64,000 nt of DNA from Prochlorococcus sp. AG-402-P18. GTDB taxonomy: Bacteria > Cyanobacteriota > Cyanobacteriia > PCC-6307 > Cyanobiaceae. Below are positions 35,203-45,895 of this stretch, piece after piece. Where the stretch lies: NCBI GenBank assembly GCA_003216275.1, contig QCJC01000002.1, forward strand, positions 62,001 to 126,000, read 5' to 3'. The notes beneath the pieces were generated by a model that was not told the origin of the DNA, did not search any database, and saw nothing but the letters and a program-made list of their open reading frames with translations. Both the position numbers and the translations under genes were made by a program. Numbering within the stretch: the stretch's first letter is position 1; every line of letters begins with the position of its first letter.

Positions 35203-35979
35203 TCAATCATTATCAATTGACTTTTTCATCTCCTCTAATTCAATTTCAACCTCTTTGATTTCTACTGTCTTTACTTCATTAATACTTAAATCAGAAGGAG
35301 GCAAAGCAATAGCCTCAACTCCGCTTTTTAATTGACTTCTTAATTCCTCTAATTCTTCTTCAATATCATCCACTCCTTCTAGTGCTGCAAATTTACTTTC
35401 AAGATCTTCGCCTGCCAACTCTAATGCTGCCTGACCTGAAGCCTCCAATGCCTCTACTTTATCTTCCATTCTTTCAAAAGCAGCCATAGCTGAATTACTT
35501 CCTAAATCTCCAACTGCACTTTGAATTTGTTGCTGAGCTTTAGCTGCCTGCGCTCTTGCTTTAAGCATATCTTTTTTTGTTCTAGCTTCAGCAATTTTCC
35601 TCTCCAAAAGCAAAAGGCTTTTTTTGAGTTTTTCTACTTGACCATTTTGAGTTTGAAACTGCCTAGTTAAAGATTCGAAGGTATCTTGAAAAGTTTTTTT
35701 TCTACTTAATGCTTCTCTAGCTAAATCCTCCTCTCCTTTCTTTAAGGCTAATTCAGCTCTAGAAAACCAATTCTCAACTTGCTCCTTAGCCTGATTGGCC
35801 TGATTCTCTAATCTTTTTTGACTTGTTATCGCCATCGCAACAGCTTGACGCAGTTTAACCAAGTCTTCTTGCATATCTGCAACAGACTGATCAAGTATTT
35901 TCACAGGATCTTCTACTTCGCTTACAAAAGCATTTAGATTTGCTCTTAATAAGCGACTCAACCTATCCAATAATCCCAT
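35203..35979 (-). CDS. vipp1: PspA/IM30 (VIPP1-like) membrane-remodelling protein
   Basis: MGLLDRLSRLLRANLNAFVSEVEDPVKILDQSVADMQ; long coiled coil. Confidence 0.93.
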   Translation of the reverse strand: MGLLDRLSRLLRANLNAFVSEVEDPVKILDQSVADMQEDLVKLRQAVAMAITSQKRLENQANQAKEQVENWFSRAELALKKGEEDLAREALSRKKTFQDTFESLTRQFQTQNGQVEKLKKSLLLLERKIAEARTKKDMLKARAQAAKAQQQIQSAVGDLGSNSAMAAFERMEDKVEALEASGQAALELAGEDLESKFAALEGVDDIEEELEELRSQLKSGVEAIALPPSDLSINEVKTVEIKEVEIELEEMKKSIDND

Positions 35980-36052
35980 TAGGATTTTTTATGCAATCTT
36001 AAGAATTTTAGCTAGATTTAACCATTAACTCACTAATAGTTTCTAAATTAAA

Positions 36053-36535
36053 TTGATTTTAGAAAATTCAAATCATCAAAACAAGGCAAAAAGAGAACAA
36101 TCATTATTAAATTGCTTAGAAGAAATTAAATCTTCATGGAAAGGAAATGTCGGAGGTCTTATTCAAGATTGGAGAGAAATTGCAGGAGCGCAACTCGCAT
36201 CAAACTGTACTCCTCTTAATATTCAAAATAAAATACTGACTATAGGAGCAAGTCATCCTCAATGGAGACAAGCGCTTCTATACAACCGCCTGGAGTTAAT
36301 TGAATCGTTAAAATCTTATGGGTATCAAATAAAAGAAATACGCATTAGACAACATTATTCAGTTAATTTAGTTCAAAAAAAAAGTGAAAAAGAAATTTGG
36401 GACAATCACCCTAGTAGAACTGATAAGCATGGAAGTATAAATTGTCCTTTATGCAAAGTACCTTCTCCAAATGGAGAAATTAAATTATGGGGTAAATGCA
36501 GCTTTTGCAGAAGAAAGGAATTAAAAATAGATTGA
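36053..36535 (+). CDS. DUF721 (DciA-like) protein with C-terminal zinc-ribbon-like motif
   Basis: LASNCTPLNIQNKILTIGASHPQWRQALLYNRLELIESL; C-terminal CPLC...CSFC; TTG start. Confidence 0.85.
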   Translation: MILENSNHQNKAKREQSLLNCLEEIKSSWKGNVGGLIQDWREIAGAQLASNCTPLNIQNKILTIGASHPQWRQALLYNRLELIESLKSYGYQIKEIRIRQHYSVNLVQKKSEKEIWDNHPSRTDKHGSINCPLCKVPSPNGEIKLWGKCSFCRRKELKID

Positions 36536-36548
36536 TCTTATTCAGAAT

Positions 36549-37247
36549 CTATGCCGTAACTAATAAAATCCCCATCTGACCATTAGCTATTGATTTGTAT
36601 TCTGCTGTTTTAAAGCCAACTGACAGTGCTAAATGAATTTGCTTAGAGCCTGATGGAAAATTAGTCAAGCTTTTTTTGATATATGAGTATTCTTTACCTA
36701 AACCAAATAATGAAGCTACTGGAACCACAAAAATACTCAAGTAAAGTTTTTGGAATAGGCCTTCTAATGTAAAACTTTCAAAAGATCTAAAGTCCAAAAA
36801 CCCTGCTCTACCTCCTGGTTTCAATATTCTCAAAGCCTCTCTAAATCCCAAGCTAAAACTAGAAAGATTCCTGAGGCCATAGGCCATCAGAAGACCATCA
36901 AATTCTTCTGATGGAAGGTTTGTATCCAGAGCATCAGCATTGATCCATTTAATTGAAGAATACTTTCCCTCTGATCTTTCTCTTGCAATTGATAATGCTT
37001 GAAGAGCAGAATCTAGACCAGTAATATTTTTAGAGCTTTCCATATATTTAGCCAGAAGAATCGACATATCCCCTGTTCCACAACAAAGATCTATCCATTT
37101 CTCTCCAAACTTTGGATTAAGAAAATAAAGTAATTTTTTTTTCCAGATCCTATGCATTCCAAAACTAAAAATATCATTGAATAAATCATATTTTGAAGAA
37201 ATTGTATTAAACATTTCTTCTACTGCTTTAGTATCGCCAGGTTTCAT
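36549..37247 (-). CDS. menG: Demethylmenaquinone/phytylquinol methyltransferase (UbiE/MenG)
   Basis: FNTISSKYDLFNDIFSFGMHRIWKK; DLCCGTGD SAM motif. Confidence 0.94.
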   Translation of the reverse strand: MKPGDTKAVEEMFNTISSKYDLFNDIFSFGMHRIWKKKLLYFLNPKFGEKWIDLCCGTGDMSILLAKYMESSKNITGLDSALQALSIARERSEGKYSSIKWINADALDTNLPSEEFDGLLMAYGLRNLSSFSLGFREALRILKPGGRAGFLDFRSFESFTLEGLFQKLYLSIFVVPVASLFGLGKEYSYIKKSLTNFPSGSKQIHLALSVGFKTAEYKSIANGQMGILLVTA

Positions 37248-37307
37248 ACTTAATATAAAAAATCATTAATTAATAAATAATATTATAGCAACTAATAATT
37301 TTATCTA

Positions 37308-38078
37308 TTACTCAATTGGTCTTATAGGTAAATTCTCTTTAATCAAATATTCTTTTATTTCTCTAATAGATAAGTGCCCATCGTGCAATAGAGAAGCTAA
37401 AAGAGCAGCCGAAGATTCACCTAGAGTGAAAGCCTCTTTAATATGTCTTAAACAACCAGCCCCACCCGAAGCTATTATTGGGATGGGGACTTTCTGAGAA
37501 ATTAATTTAGTTAATTCCAAATCATAACCATTTTGAGTTCCATCACCATCCATAGAAGTCAATAAAATTTCACCTGCCCCTAGATCAAATACTTTCTCAG
37601 CCCATTTTATAACATCTAAGCCGGTATTTTTCCTCCCTCCACTGACATAAACTTCCCACTTATTTGGGATCTCTTTATTCTTTTTTGCATCTATTGCAAC
37701 CACAATACATTGAGAGCCAAAAAACTTTGCTCCTTGAGAAATCAATAAAGGATCTTTAACAGCAGAAGAGTTCAAACTTATTTTGTCAGCACCTGCTCTC
37801 AATAATTCCTTAATTCCATCTAACGAACTTATACCACCGCCGACTGTAAATGGAATAGTTACAGATTCAGATGTTCTTCTCACTAAATCAACAAGAGTTG
37901 ATCGGTTCTCATGAGTAGCAGTTATGTCAAGAAAAACCAATTCATCTGCTCCAGCCTTGCTATATCTGCATGCCAATTCAACAGGATCTCCTGCATCACG
38001 GAGTCCAACGAAATTAACACCCTTAACGACTCGACCGTTAGAAACATCAAGACAAGGGATCAATCTTAAAGCAACCAT
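37308..38078 (-). CDS. hisF: Imidazole glycerol phosphate synthase subunit HisF
   Basis: [31 protein letters not shown]. Confidence 0.98.
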   Translation of the reverse strand: MVALRLIPCLDVSNGRVVKGVNFVGLRDAGDPVELACRYSKAGADELVFLDITATHENRSTLVDLVRRTSESVTIPFTVGGGISSLDGIKELLRAGADKISLNSSAVKDPLLISQGAKFFGSQCIVVAIDAKKNKEIPNKWEVYVSGGRKNTGLDVIKWAEKVFDLGAGEILLTSMDGDGTQNGYDLELTKLISQKVPIPIIASGGAGCLRHIKEAFTLGESSAALLASLLHDGHLSIREIKEYLIKENLPIRPIE

Positions 38079-38132
38079 GATTTTTAAACAGAGGAACTGT
38101 TAAGGTTGCCCAGACTTAAGCATTTTAATGCC

Positions 38133-38351
38133 ATGGCCAAGCCAGCCTCCCTTACAAGGATAGGTTCAAAAATCAAGATTAATATTGAAAGGGTTCGTGA
38201 TCGCATACCATCTGACTTGATTAACCAACTTTCAGAAGATCCAAGAGGAACTGTGATCGATTACAAGATGACTGATGGAATGGGCATTGGAGTAGTGCTT
38301 AAACTTAAAGATGGCAGCCAAAATTGGTTTTTTGAAGATGAATTTTCTTAA
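38133..38351 (+). CDS. petP: DUF2862 / PetP-like small cytochrome b6f-associated protein
   Basis: IGSKIKINIERVRDRIPSDLINQL..GTVIDYKMTDGMGIGVVLKLKDGSQNWFFEDEF; ATG at 38133 preferred over 38106. Confidence 0.75.
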   Translation: MAKPASLTRIGSKIKINIERVRDRIPSDLINQLSEDPRGTVIDYKMTDGMGIGVVLKLKDGSQNWFFEDEFS

Positions 38352-38365
38352 CCCCGAGATTAAAA

Positions 38366-39313
38366 GTGAGTGATGCTAGACAACTCCTTGGAATAAAAGG
38401 AGGCTCTGAAACAACAAACATATGGAAGCTTCGTTTACAACTAATGAAGCCCATCACGTGGATCCCATTGCTTTGGGGAGTTATTTGTGGAGCAGCAGCC
38501 AGTGGTAATTACCACTGGGAAATAAGCAATGTTATTGCATCATTGAGTTGCATGGTAATGAGTGGACCACTTTTAACTGGATATACCCAGACGATAAATG
38601 ATTACTTTGACAGGGAAATAGATGCAATAAATGAACCAAATAGGCCAATACCCTCAGGGGCAATATCCCTTTTTCAAGTTAAGTGTCAAATCTGGGTTCT
38701 CTTAATAGCAGGCCTAGTAGTTGCGTATTTGTTAGATCGCTGGGCTCAGCACACAATTCCTTCAGTTCTCCTACTTGCACTTGGAGGCTCATTTGTTAGT
38801 TATATCTATTCTGCTCCCCCTTTAAAACTCAAGCAAAATGGATGGCTTGGGAACTATGCACTAGGTGCGAGTTATATAGCCCTTCCTTGGTGGGCAGGAC
38901 AAGCACTTTTTGGTCATTTAACTTGGGAGACTGCATTACTCACCCTCGCTTATAGCTTGTCGGGGTTAGGGATTGCTGTAATAAACGATTTCAAAAGTGT
39001 AGAGGGAGATAAAAGCCTTGGACTCGAGTCACTGCCAGTTGTTTTTGGCATAAAGAATGCAAGTCGGATTAGCGCAGGCATGATAGATGTATTCCAATTA
39101 GCAATGGTGATAGTTTTAATTGCAATAGGACAACATTTAGCATCAGTTATTTTAGTTTTACTTATCATTCCGCAAATAACATTTCAAGATATATGGCTAT
39201 TACGGGATCCATTAAGTTTTGATGTTAAGTATCAAGCAAGTGCTCAGCCATTTCTAATCCTAGGGATGCTTGTAACAGCAATTGCAATTGGACATAGTTA
39301 TTTAATAATTTAG
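38366..39313 (+). CDS. chlG: Chlorophyll synthase ChlG
   Basis: UbiA family; INDYFDREIDAINEPNRPIPSGAIS; VINDFKSVEGD. Confidence 0.96.
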   Translation: MSDARQLLGIKGGSETTNIWKLRLQLMKPITWIPLLWGVICGAAASGNYHWEISNVIASLSCMVMSGPLLTGYTQTINDYFDREIDAINEPNRPIPSGAISLFQVKCQIWVLLIAGLVVAYLLDRWAQHTIPSVLLLALGGSFVSYIYSAPPLKLKQNGWLGNYALGASYIALPWWAGQALFGHLTWETALLTLAYSLSGLGIAVINDFKSVEGDKSLGLESLPVVFGIKNASRISAGMIDVFQLAMVIVLIAIGQHLASVILVLLIIPQITFQDIWLLRDPLSFDVKYQASAQPFLILGMLVTAIAIGHSYLII

Positions 39314-39406
39314 TTGCACTAGATCGATAGGTATGAAGGGCATAATTAATTCCATTCTTTAAATTTTATAGTTGTCTCAACCTTGATATCTAATATCCTA
39401 AATGGT

Positions 39407-40744
39407 TTATGTTATCACTTTATTTAGTACCGCAATATAGAAACCATCTCCGTTCCATTCTTCACCAGGCCAGATCTGTTTTTCATATTCTAATGAAAAT
39501 TCAGAATGTTTTTTTATAAATTTTTTAATCTGAAGAAAGTTCTCTTCAGGATGAATAGTGCAAGTTGAATACACTAATCTTCCTCCACTAATAAGCAAAG
39601 GAGCTAATGAATCAAGCAATTGATTTTGAAGAATGACAAGCTCTTTAATATTTTTTTCATTAATTCGCCACTTAGCATCTGGGTGCCTGGAAAGAGTTCC
39701 CAAGCCAGAGCAAGGCGCATCAATCAGTATTCGATGGAAATAAGCTTTCCATTCAGGACGTTTAATTAATAAATCATTGGAATCATCAACTAATAATTTT
39801 ATGCATTTAGTACCAAGTCTCTCTGCGTTAGCTAATACTTTTTGGGCTCTTAGATTTGATCGGTCAACAGCCCAAATCTCACCTTTATTCTTTAATAATT
39901 CTGCAATATGCGTTGATTTACCACCTGGTGCAGCACATGCATCAAGGATTCTTTCTCCTGGCAAGGAATCTAGTAATGGTGCGATTAATTGCGAAGATCT
40001 ATCTTGAACACTCCATTTACCTTCTGCATAACCTGGCCATCTCTTAGGTTCACCAACACCAGCTAGAATTTCTATCCCAAAAGGGCAATTTGGAATCAGT
40101 TTATTTTTAATTCCAAAGGAATCAAAATTTTGTTTTACTTCATTCAAATCTGCACGTAATGTATTTACTCTTAAATCAATTGAATTAATGCTATTAAATG
40201 CTTTTGCAACCTCATAAGCATTTTCTATTCCCCTCCATGCAATCAATTCCTTAGCCAACCAAACGGGTATAGACTCATTTTTTGCTAGTTCTAAACTCGG
40301 ATTTGATTTTTTTGGGAGTAAACAACCTTTTTCCTTGCATCGAAGGGCGGATCGTAGTATTCCATTAACCACAGGAGCTAGTTTTTTTAAATAACTTTTT
40401 TTCGCAAGCTCTACAGTGGTATTAATCGCGGCAGCCGGAGGTATTCTCTCCATTTTTAAAATCTGATAAAGGCCTAGGTGTAATAGCCATCTGAATAAAG
40501 GAGGTTGCTTTTTCGCCGATATTTTTCCTAAAAAATCAATCCAGCAATCTAAAAAATATCTTTGACGAATTGCACCATAAGAAAGTTCAGTAATTAAAGC
40601 TTTATCTATCGACTTGAACGAATACAGATTAAAAATCCTCTCCAAAGCCACGTCTGCGAATGCACCTCTGCCAACTGCCTGGAGCACTTCCCAAGCAGCT
40701 TTTCTTGCCTCAAGCCCTTTAATGGATGATAAATTTTTACTCAA
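39407..40744 (-). CDS. rsmB: 16S rRNA (cytosine-5) methyltransferase RsmB (Sun)
   Basis: NusB-like N-terminus; DACAAPGGKSTHIAELL; DAPCSGLGTLSRHPDAKW. Confidence 0.95.
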   Translation of the reverse strand: MSKNLSSIKGLEARKAAWEVLQAVGRGAFADVALERIFNLYSFKSIDKALITELSYGAIRQRYFLDCWIDFLGKISAKKQPPLFRWLLHLGLYQILKMERIPPAAAINTTVELAKKSYLKKLAPVVNGILRSALRCKEKGCLLPKKSNPSLELAKNESIPVWLAKELIAWRGIENAYEVAKAFNSINSIDLRVNTLRADLNEVKQNFDSFGIKNKLIPNCPFGIEILAGVGEPKRWPGYAEGKWSVQDRSSQLIAPLLDSLPGERILDACAAPGGKSTHIAELLKNKGEIWAVDRSNLRAQKVLANAERLGTKCIKLLVDDSNDLLIKRPEWKAYFHRILIDAPCSGLGTLSRHPDAKWRINEKNIKELVILQNQLLDSLAPLLISGGRLVYSTCTIHPEENFLQIKKFIKKHSEFSLEYEKQIWPGEEWNGDGFYIAVLNKVIT

Positions 40745-40945
40745 AACTAAATATTATCAAAATCGGAAAATTAATTTCTAGCGATATCAAATTTTAGTTC
40801 ATAAAGGAAAAAAATTGTTTTATTGCAATCACTCTCAAAAGATGAAGAGAGAGTAGGCCAGCGAAAAAGGTGTAACATAAGATACTTTTAATCTTGTATT
40901 GGCAAAGTTAGAGTTGATACAACTTCTTTAATGTGTGAGGACACA

Positions 40946-41956
40946 ATGAAGCTTTTTCAGCGTTTGCTGGTAGCTCCTGCTGCATTGGGCCTAATGGCTC
41001 CAGTTGCAGCTAATGCAGATACTGCATTTTCATCAACCACAACTCTTTCTGGTGGTGCTTATTTCACTGTTGGTTCAGTAGCTGATGGTGGAACAACTGA
41101 TAAGGAAGAAGAGCTTTATATGCAGTATGCATATGGCCTAGATATTAATTCAAGCTTCACTGGTGAAGACCTTTTCTACGCAGGCATCGAAACTGGTAAT
41201 GCTAGTGGTCCACTAGCTAGCATGGATAGTGCTGTTGAAGGATCAGGTGCACTTAACGTTCACTCATTGTTTTACGCTTTCCCTGTTGGCGATCTTGAAG
41301 TAACCGTTGGACCTTTGGTTGATCAGGATGACGTTGTTGCAGCAACAACTTCAGCTTATTCAGATGCTTTCAGACTAGGCAGCATGCCTTATTCTCTAGC
41401 TGGTAACGAAACTGGTGCTGGAGTTGCTGTTGCTTATTCTAATGACAACGGTGTTGTAGCTTCTGTAAGCTTCGTTTCTCTTGGCGGTGCTGATTCAACT
41501 AAAGGTATCGGTGCTGACGATGCTGATGATGTTTCTACTTTCACTCTTGGCTATAATGGCGATGGATTTGGTGGCGGTCTTGTAATTGCTTCCAATGACG
41601 GTGAAGGCGGTACAGCTGGATACGACACCTTTGGTGGCGGAATTTACTACAGCCCTGAATCATTAGATGCAACATTCAGCGTTGCATATGACACTCAAGA
41701 TCCAGAAACAGGTGCTGATGCAACTGACTTGTTCATCGGTGTTGACTACGAAGTTGGCCCTGGAACATTAAGTGCTGCTTACAATTCAACTGATGTTGAT
41801 GGTGGAGATTCTTTAGATTCAACAGGATTTGAAGTTTCTTACACTTACTCATTAAATGACAACGTTACAATCACTCCTGGCTTCTTCTCTGTAGAAGATA
41901 CAAGTACTGGTGATGATGACTCCGGTGTTGTTGTTGAGACAGCATTTAGCTTCTAA
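40946..41956 (+). CDS. Porin-like outer-membrane beta-barrel protein
   Basis: Signal peptide MKLFQRLLVAPAALGLMAPVAANA as in cyanobacterial Som porins; beta-rich body ending in aromatic Phe; ATG at 40946 preferred. Confidence 0.75.
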   Translation: MKLFQRLLVAPAALGLMAPVAANADTAFSSTTTLSGGAYFTVGSVADGGTTDKEEELYMQYAYGLDINSSFTGEDLFYAGIETGNASGPLASMDSAVEGSGALNVHSLFYAFPVGDLEVTVGPLVDQDDVVAATTSAYSDAFRLGSMPYSLAGNETGAGVAVAYSNDNGVVASVSFVSLGGADSTKGIGADDADDVSTFTLGYNGDGFGGGLVIASNDGEGGTAGYDTFGGGIYYSPESLDATFSVAYDTQDPETGADATDLFIGVDYEVGPGTLSAAYNSTDVDGGDSLDSTGFEVSYTYSLNDNVTITPGFFSVEDTSTGDDDSGVVVETAFSF

Positions 41957-41983
41957 ATTCATTAGAAATCTAAATACTTAGAT

Positions 41984-42026
41984 CAAAGAGAAAGCTCCTG
42001 TCCAATGGCCAGGAGCTTTCTCTTTG
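41984..42026 (+). terminator. Rho-independent-type terminator after the porin gene
   Basis: Perfect 17-bp inverted repeat CAAAGAGAAAGCTCCTG / CAGGAGCTTTCTCTTTG with 9-nt loop. Confidence 0.9.
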
Positions 42027-42145
42027 TCTAGAATTTCGTAAATTGTTTTATCTAAAATATATTTAGTTATTTATTTTAGTTTTTCGATAAGCAATCAAAC
42101 CCACTATTCTCATCAAAAAGCAACACCTATTCTGAAAACCTGGAG

Positions 42146-42835
42146 ATGCCTTTGCTACCTAGACGTTTTGAACGGATTAAATCAGTACTAAACAGAAGGG
42201 TCTCAGACCTCACTGTCTTAATAGAAAATGTTGAAAAGCCACATAATTTATCAGCGATAATAAGAAGCTGTGATGCCGTTGGTGTTCTTGAGGCATATGC
42301 AATCTTTAATAAAGAAAAATTCTTGACATTTAATAGTACCGCTCAAGGGAGCCAGAAATGGGTACAAATTAACCAATACAAGGAAACGACAGAGGCAATA
42401 AAAATTCTTAAGAAAAAAGGATTTAAATTATATGGTGCTAACTTGAACCCACAATCAATTGACTATAGAAAGTGTAATTTCAAGGGGCCAACAGTATTCG
42501 TTCTAGGTGCCGAAAAATGGGGAATCAGTAAAAAAGCAGAAGATCTAATGGATGAACACATTCATATTCCAATGAGAGGAATGGTTGAATCATTGAATGT
42601 ATCAGTTGCGGCATCTACATTATTGTTTGAAGCAACAAGACAGCGAGAAGTAGCAAATATAATGCCTGAATCAGGAGAAGGAATGAGCCCAGATACCTAC
42701 AAAAAAAAGATATTTGAATGGGCTTACCCAGAGGTTGCTGACTGGTGCAAAGTTAAAGGTAGAAAATATCCAGAACTTAATGACCAAGGCGAAATAATAG
42801 AAAAACTTCCGAGAACGGAAAAAATGAGACATTGA
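42146..42835 (+). CDS. trmH: tRNA (guanosine(18)-2'-O)-methyltransferase TrmH
   Basis: SpoU family: VIENVEKPHNLSAIIRSCDAVGV; VLGAEKWGIS; SLNVSVAASTLLFEATRQR. Confidence 0.93.
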   Translation: MPLLPRRFERIKSVLNRRVSDLTVLIENVEKPHNLSAIIRSCDAVGVLEAYAIFNKEKFLTFNSTAQGSQKWVQINQYKETTEAIKILKKKGFKLYGANLNPQSIDYRKCNFKGPTVFVLGAEKWGISKKAEDLMDEHIHIPMRGMVESLNVSVAASTLLFEATRQREVANIMPESGEGMSPDTYKKKIFEWAYPEVADWCKVKGRKYPELNDQGEIIEKLPRTEKMRH

Positions 42836-42865
42836 AGAATTTTTCTAAACTGTTAGTTAATTGGT

Positions 42866-43717
42866 TTATAACTCTGAAACAGATTCACTTATTAGATTTT
42901 CCAACCCCTCTCCAATAAATGACAATCCTAAAACCAAAACAAACATAGCAAAACCAGGATAGATTGCTGTCCACCAAACACCAGTAGGCAAGGCAACTAA
43001 TGCCATATTTAGATCACTTCCCCACTCTGGAACAGTCTCCGGAAGTCCTAATCCCAGAAATCCCAGTCCCCCAAGAACTAATACCGCATCGGCAGCATTA
43101 AGCGTTAAGACCACAGGGACAGAAGTAAGAACATTTTTTAAAAGATATTTTCTTATCACCCAAAAAGGAGAAGCTCCCATTGATATTGCAGCTTCAATAT
43201 ATAATTCTGATTTAATCTGTGAAGTCTGGTTTCTAACAAGTCGAAAATATTGAGGTATATAAACAACACAAAGTGCAATCGCAGCATTCAATATTCCTTT
43301 CCCTAATAAAAATGCCATGACCACAGAAAGAAGAAGGACAGGAATGGTATAAAGAGTATCCATCAAAAGAACTAAAACCCTATCCAAAAGCCCACCAATA
43401 TATCCACTTAGAAGTCCCAAAGGTATTCCGATTAATAAAGCAAGAGATACTGCAATAAATACTACTTTTAAGGCAACGCCACTTCCAGCAAGAGTTCTAA
43501 TACAAACGTCTCTTCCTAAACGATCGGTTCCACACCAATGATCTATAGATGGAGCTGAAAAAATTGGATTTCCTAGGCCAAATTGACCATCAGGCACAAT
43601 TCCATAAGATATCAATACGGGCATAAGAAACGAGATAGCTCCATAAACGAACACAATCCCCAGCCCAACATACATTAAACGTGTTGATAAATTCTTACGG
43701 CTTAAAAACCTACTCAA
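42866..43717 (-). CDS. Dipeptide/oligopeptide-type ABC transporter permease (DppC-like)
   Basis: BPD permease family; HWCGTDRLGRDVCIRTLAGSGVALKV. Confidence 0.92.
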   Translation of the reverse strand: MSRFLSRKNLSTRLMYVGLGIVFVYGAISFLMPVLISYGIVPDGQFGLGNPIFSAPSIDHWCGTDRLGRDVCIRTLAGSGVALKVVFIAVSLALLIGIPLGLLSGYIGGLLDRVLVLLMDTLYTIPVLLLSVVMAFLLGKGILNAAIALCVVYIPQYFRLVRNQTSQIKSELYIEAAISMGASPFWVIRKYLLKNVLTSVPVVLTLNAADAVLVLGGLGFLGLGLPETVPEWGSDLNMALVALPTGVWWTAIYPGFAMFVLVLGLSFIGEGLENLISESVSEL

Positions 43718-43789
43718 ATCGAACTTAAAATAAAAAGACCTAATTAAATTTAACTATAAAAGGTAGAAATTAAAATAAAAATTGCTTAA

Positions 43790-43987
43790 ATGAATCAATA
43801 CATACAATTTAAAATGAATTTCAAAAACGATGGACTTACGGTAGGGGAACTCTCTATAGCCATTGCAACATTAATCATTATTGGTTTTATATGGACTAAC
43901 CTGACTAGAGATAAAGGCAATCAGGAGGTCTCAATAATTATCAATAATTCAATTAAAACAAGTCAAGTAAGCCAATTATGTACCTAG
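43790..43987 (+). CDS. Very short type IV prepilin-like protein
   Basis: DG|LTVGELSIAIATLIIIGFIW: Gly before cleavage and Glu at +5, hydrophobic helix. Confidence 0.6.
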   Translation: MNQYIQFKMNFKNDGLTVGELSIAIATLIIIGFIWTNLTRDKGNQEVSIIINNSIKTSQVSQLCT

Positions 43988-43998
43988 AAAAATTTCTA

Positions 43999-45810
43999 TT
44001 AGTCATTATTTAATTTTAGGACAGCCATAAAAGCTTCTTGAGGAACATCAACCTTACCCATAGATTTCATTCGTTTTTTTCCTTTAGCCTGCTTCTTCAG
44101 CAATTTCTTCTTTCTAGAGATATCTCCTCCATAACATTTGGATAAAACATCTTTTCTTAAAGCACTAATACCTTCACTAGCAATAATTCGACTCCCTATA
44201 GAAGCTTGTAAAGGTATCTTAAATTGTTGTTTAGGAATAAGTTCTTTTAATTTCTCAACAAGTCCTTTCCCTACACCATAAGCTCTATCTTTATGCACAA
44301 TTGTCGTCAAAGGATCTGCTTTTTCAGAATTAATTAAAACGTCTAACCTGACTAAGTCATTTTTCCTGTACCCAATTAAGTGATACTCCATTGAGGCATA
44401 TCCCTTTGTTCTACTTTTCATTTGATCAAAGAAATCAGTCACCACTTCCGCAAGAGGAATTTCATATATAAGAGTCACTCGATCAGTTGTTATGTATTTC
44501 ATATCGATAAAGTCTCCCCTTCTGTCCTGACAAAGCCCCATTAGAGTCCCGTTAAAATCATTGGGTGCATAAATTTCCATTCTTACGTAGGGTTCTTCTA
44601 TTGAGTCACGTTTTTGGGGATCTGGAAGTGTAGCTGGATTATCTATCATCAAAACTTTTCCATCAATCATTTTTACTTTATAAATAACGGACGGTGCAGT
44701 CACAATTAAATCCAAGTCATATTCTCGTTCTAATCTCTCTTGGACAATTTCCATATGTAATAAACCTAAAAATCCACAACGAAACCCAAATCCCATTGCA
44801 CTACTTGTCTCGGGTTCATATTTCAATGCCGCATCTGATAACTGCAATTTATCTAGAGCCTCTCTTAGATCTGGATATTGATCTGCATCCGTGGGGAACA
44901 ACCCACAAAAGACCATTGGCTTCGCTTCGGTATAACCCGGCAATGCTTCTTCAGCTGGTCGATCTTGCAAAGTTATGGTGTCACCAACTCTTGCATCGGC
45001 AACTGCTTTAATTGAGGCCGCTAAATATCCGACTTCACCGGCATGAAGTTCATTGACCTTTACTTGATCGGGTGCCATAACACCTATTTCATCAAGCTCA
45101 TAACTTTTTTTACTAGCCATAAGTAAAATCTTGTCTTTTTTACTTATCCCACCACTCATAATTCTGAAATAGACAATCACTCCTCTGTAAGGATCGTAAT
45201 AAGAGTCAAAAATAAGTGCTTTTGTGACTTGACCTGCAATATCTTTCGGAGAAGGTATTCTATCAACTACTGCTTGTAGTATTTCTGGTATACCAACCCC
45301 TGTTTTGGCAGAGCAAGAGATTGCATTTGATGTATCCAAACCAATAATGGATTCAATTTCATTTTTAATCTTTTGAGGATCAGCCCCAGGCAAATCGACC
45401 TTATTAAGAACTGGAATAATTTCTAAGTCATTTTCTAAAGCAAGATAAACATTGGCCAAAGTTTGAGCTTCTACTCCTTGACTAGCATCAACGACCAACA
45501 ATGCACCTTCACAAGCTTGTAATGATCGACTCACCTCATAAGAGAAATCAACATGCCCAGGAGTATCAATCAAATTCAAAACATATTCCTCTCCATCATT
45601 AGCTTTATAATTCATTCGCGCAGCCTGTAATTTTATAGTTATGCCTCTCTCTCTCTCAAGATCCATATTGTCCAAGAATTGCTCTTGCATGTCTCTAGAG
45701 GAGACTGTGCCAGTATCCTGAAGTAGCCTATCTGCCAAGGTTGATTTACCATGGTCGATATGAGCGATTATACAAAAGTTTCTCAGTCGAGAAATGGGCA
45801 CACTAGTCAT
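43999..45810 (-). CDS. lepA: Elongation factor 4 (LepA)
   Basis: [19 protein letters not shown]; LepA C-terminus. Confidence 0.98.
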   Translation of the reverse strand: MTSVPISRLRNFCIIAHIDHGKSTLADRLLQDTGTVSSRDMQEQFLDNMDLERERGITIKLQAARMNYKANDGEEYVLNLIDTPGHVDFSYEVSRSLQACEGALLVVDASQGVEAQTLANVYLALENDLEIIPVLNKVDLPGADPQKIKNEIESIIGLDTSNAISCSAKTGVGIPEILQAVVDRIPSPKDIAGQVTKALIFDSYYDPYRGVIVYFRIMSGGISKKDKILLMASKKSYELDEIGVMAPDQVKVNELHAGEVGYLAASIKAVADARVGDTITLQDRPAEEALPGYTEAKPMVFCGLFPTDADQYPDLREALDKLQLSDAALKYEPETSSAMGFGFRCGFLGLLHMEIVQERLEREYDLDLIVTAPSVIYKVKMIDGKVLMIDNPATLPDPQKRDSIEEPYVRMEIYAPNDFNGTLMGLCQDRRGDFIDMKYITTDRVTLIYEIPLAEVVTDFFDQMKSRTKGYASMEYHLIGYRKNDLVRLDVLINSEKADPLTTIVHKDRAYGVGKGLVEKLKELIPKQQFKIPLQASIGSRIIASEGISALRKDVLSKCYGGDISRKKKLLKKQAKGKKRMKSMGKVDVPQEAFMAVLKLNND

Positions 45811-45895
45811 GCTAAAAAAGTTGAAAGCAAAAGATCTTCAGTTACCAAATCACCTCTAAATAAAAAATAAATATAACTCACTAATAACTAAAGTT

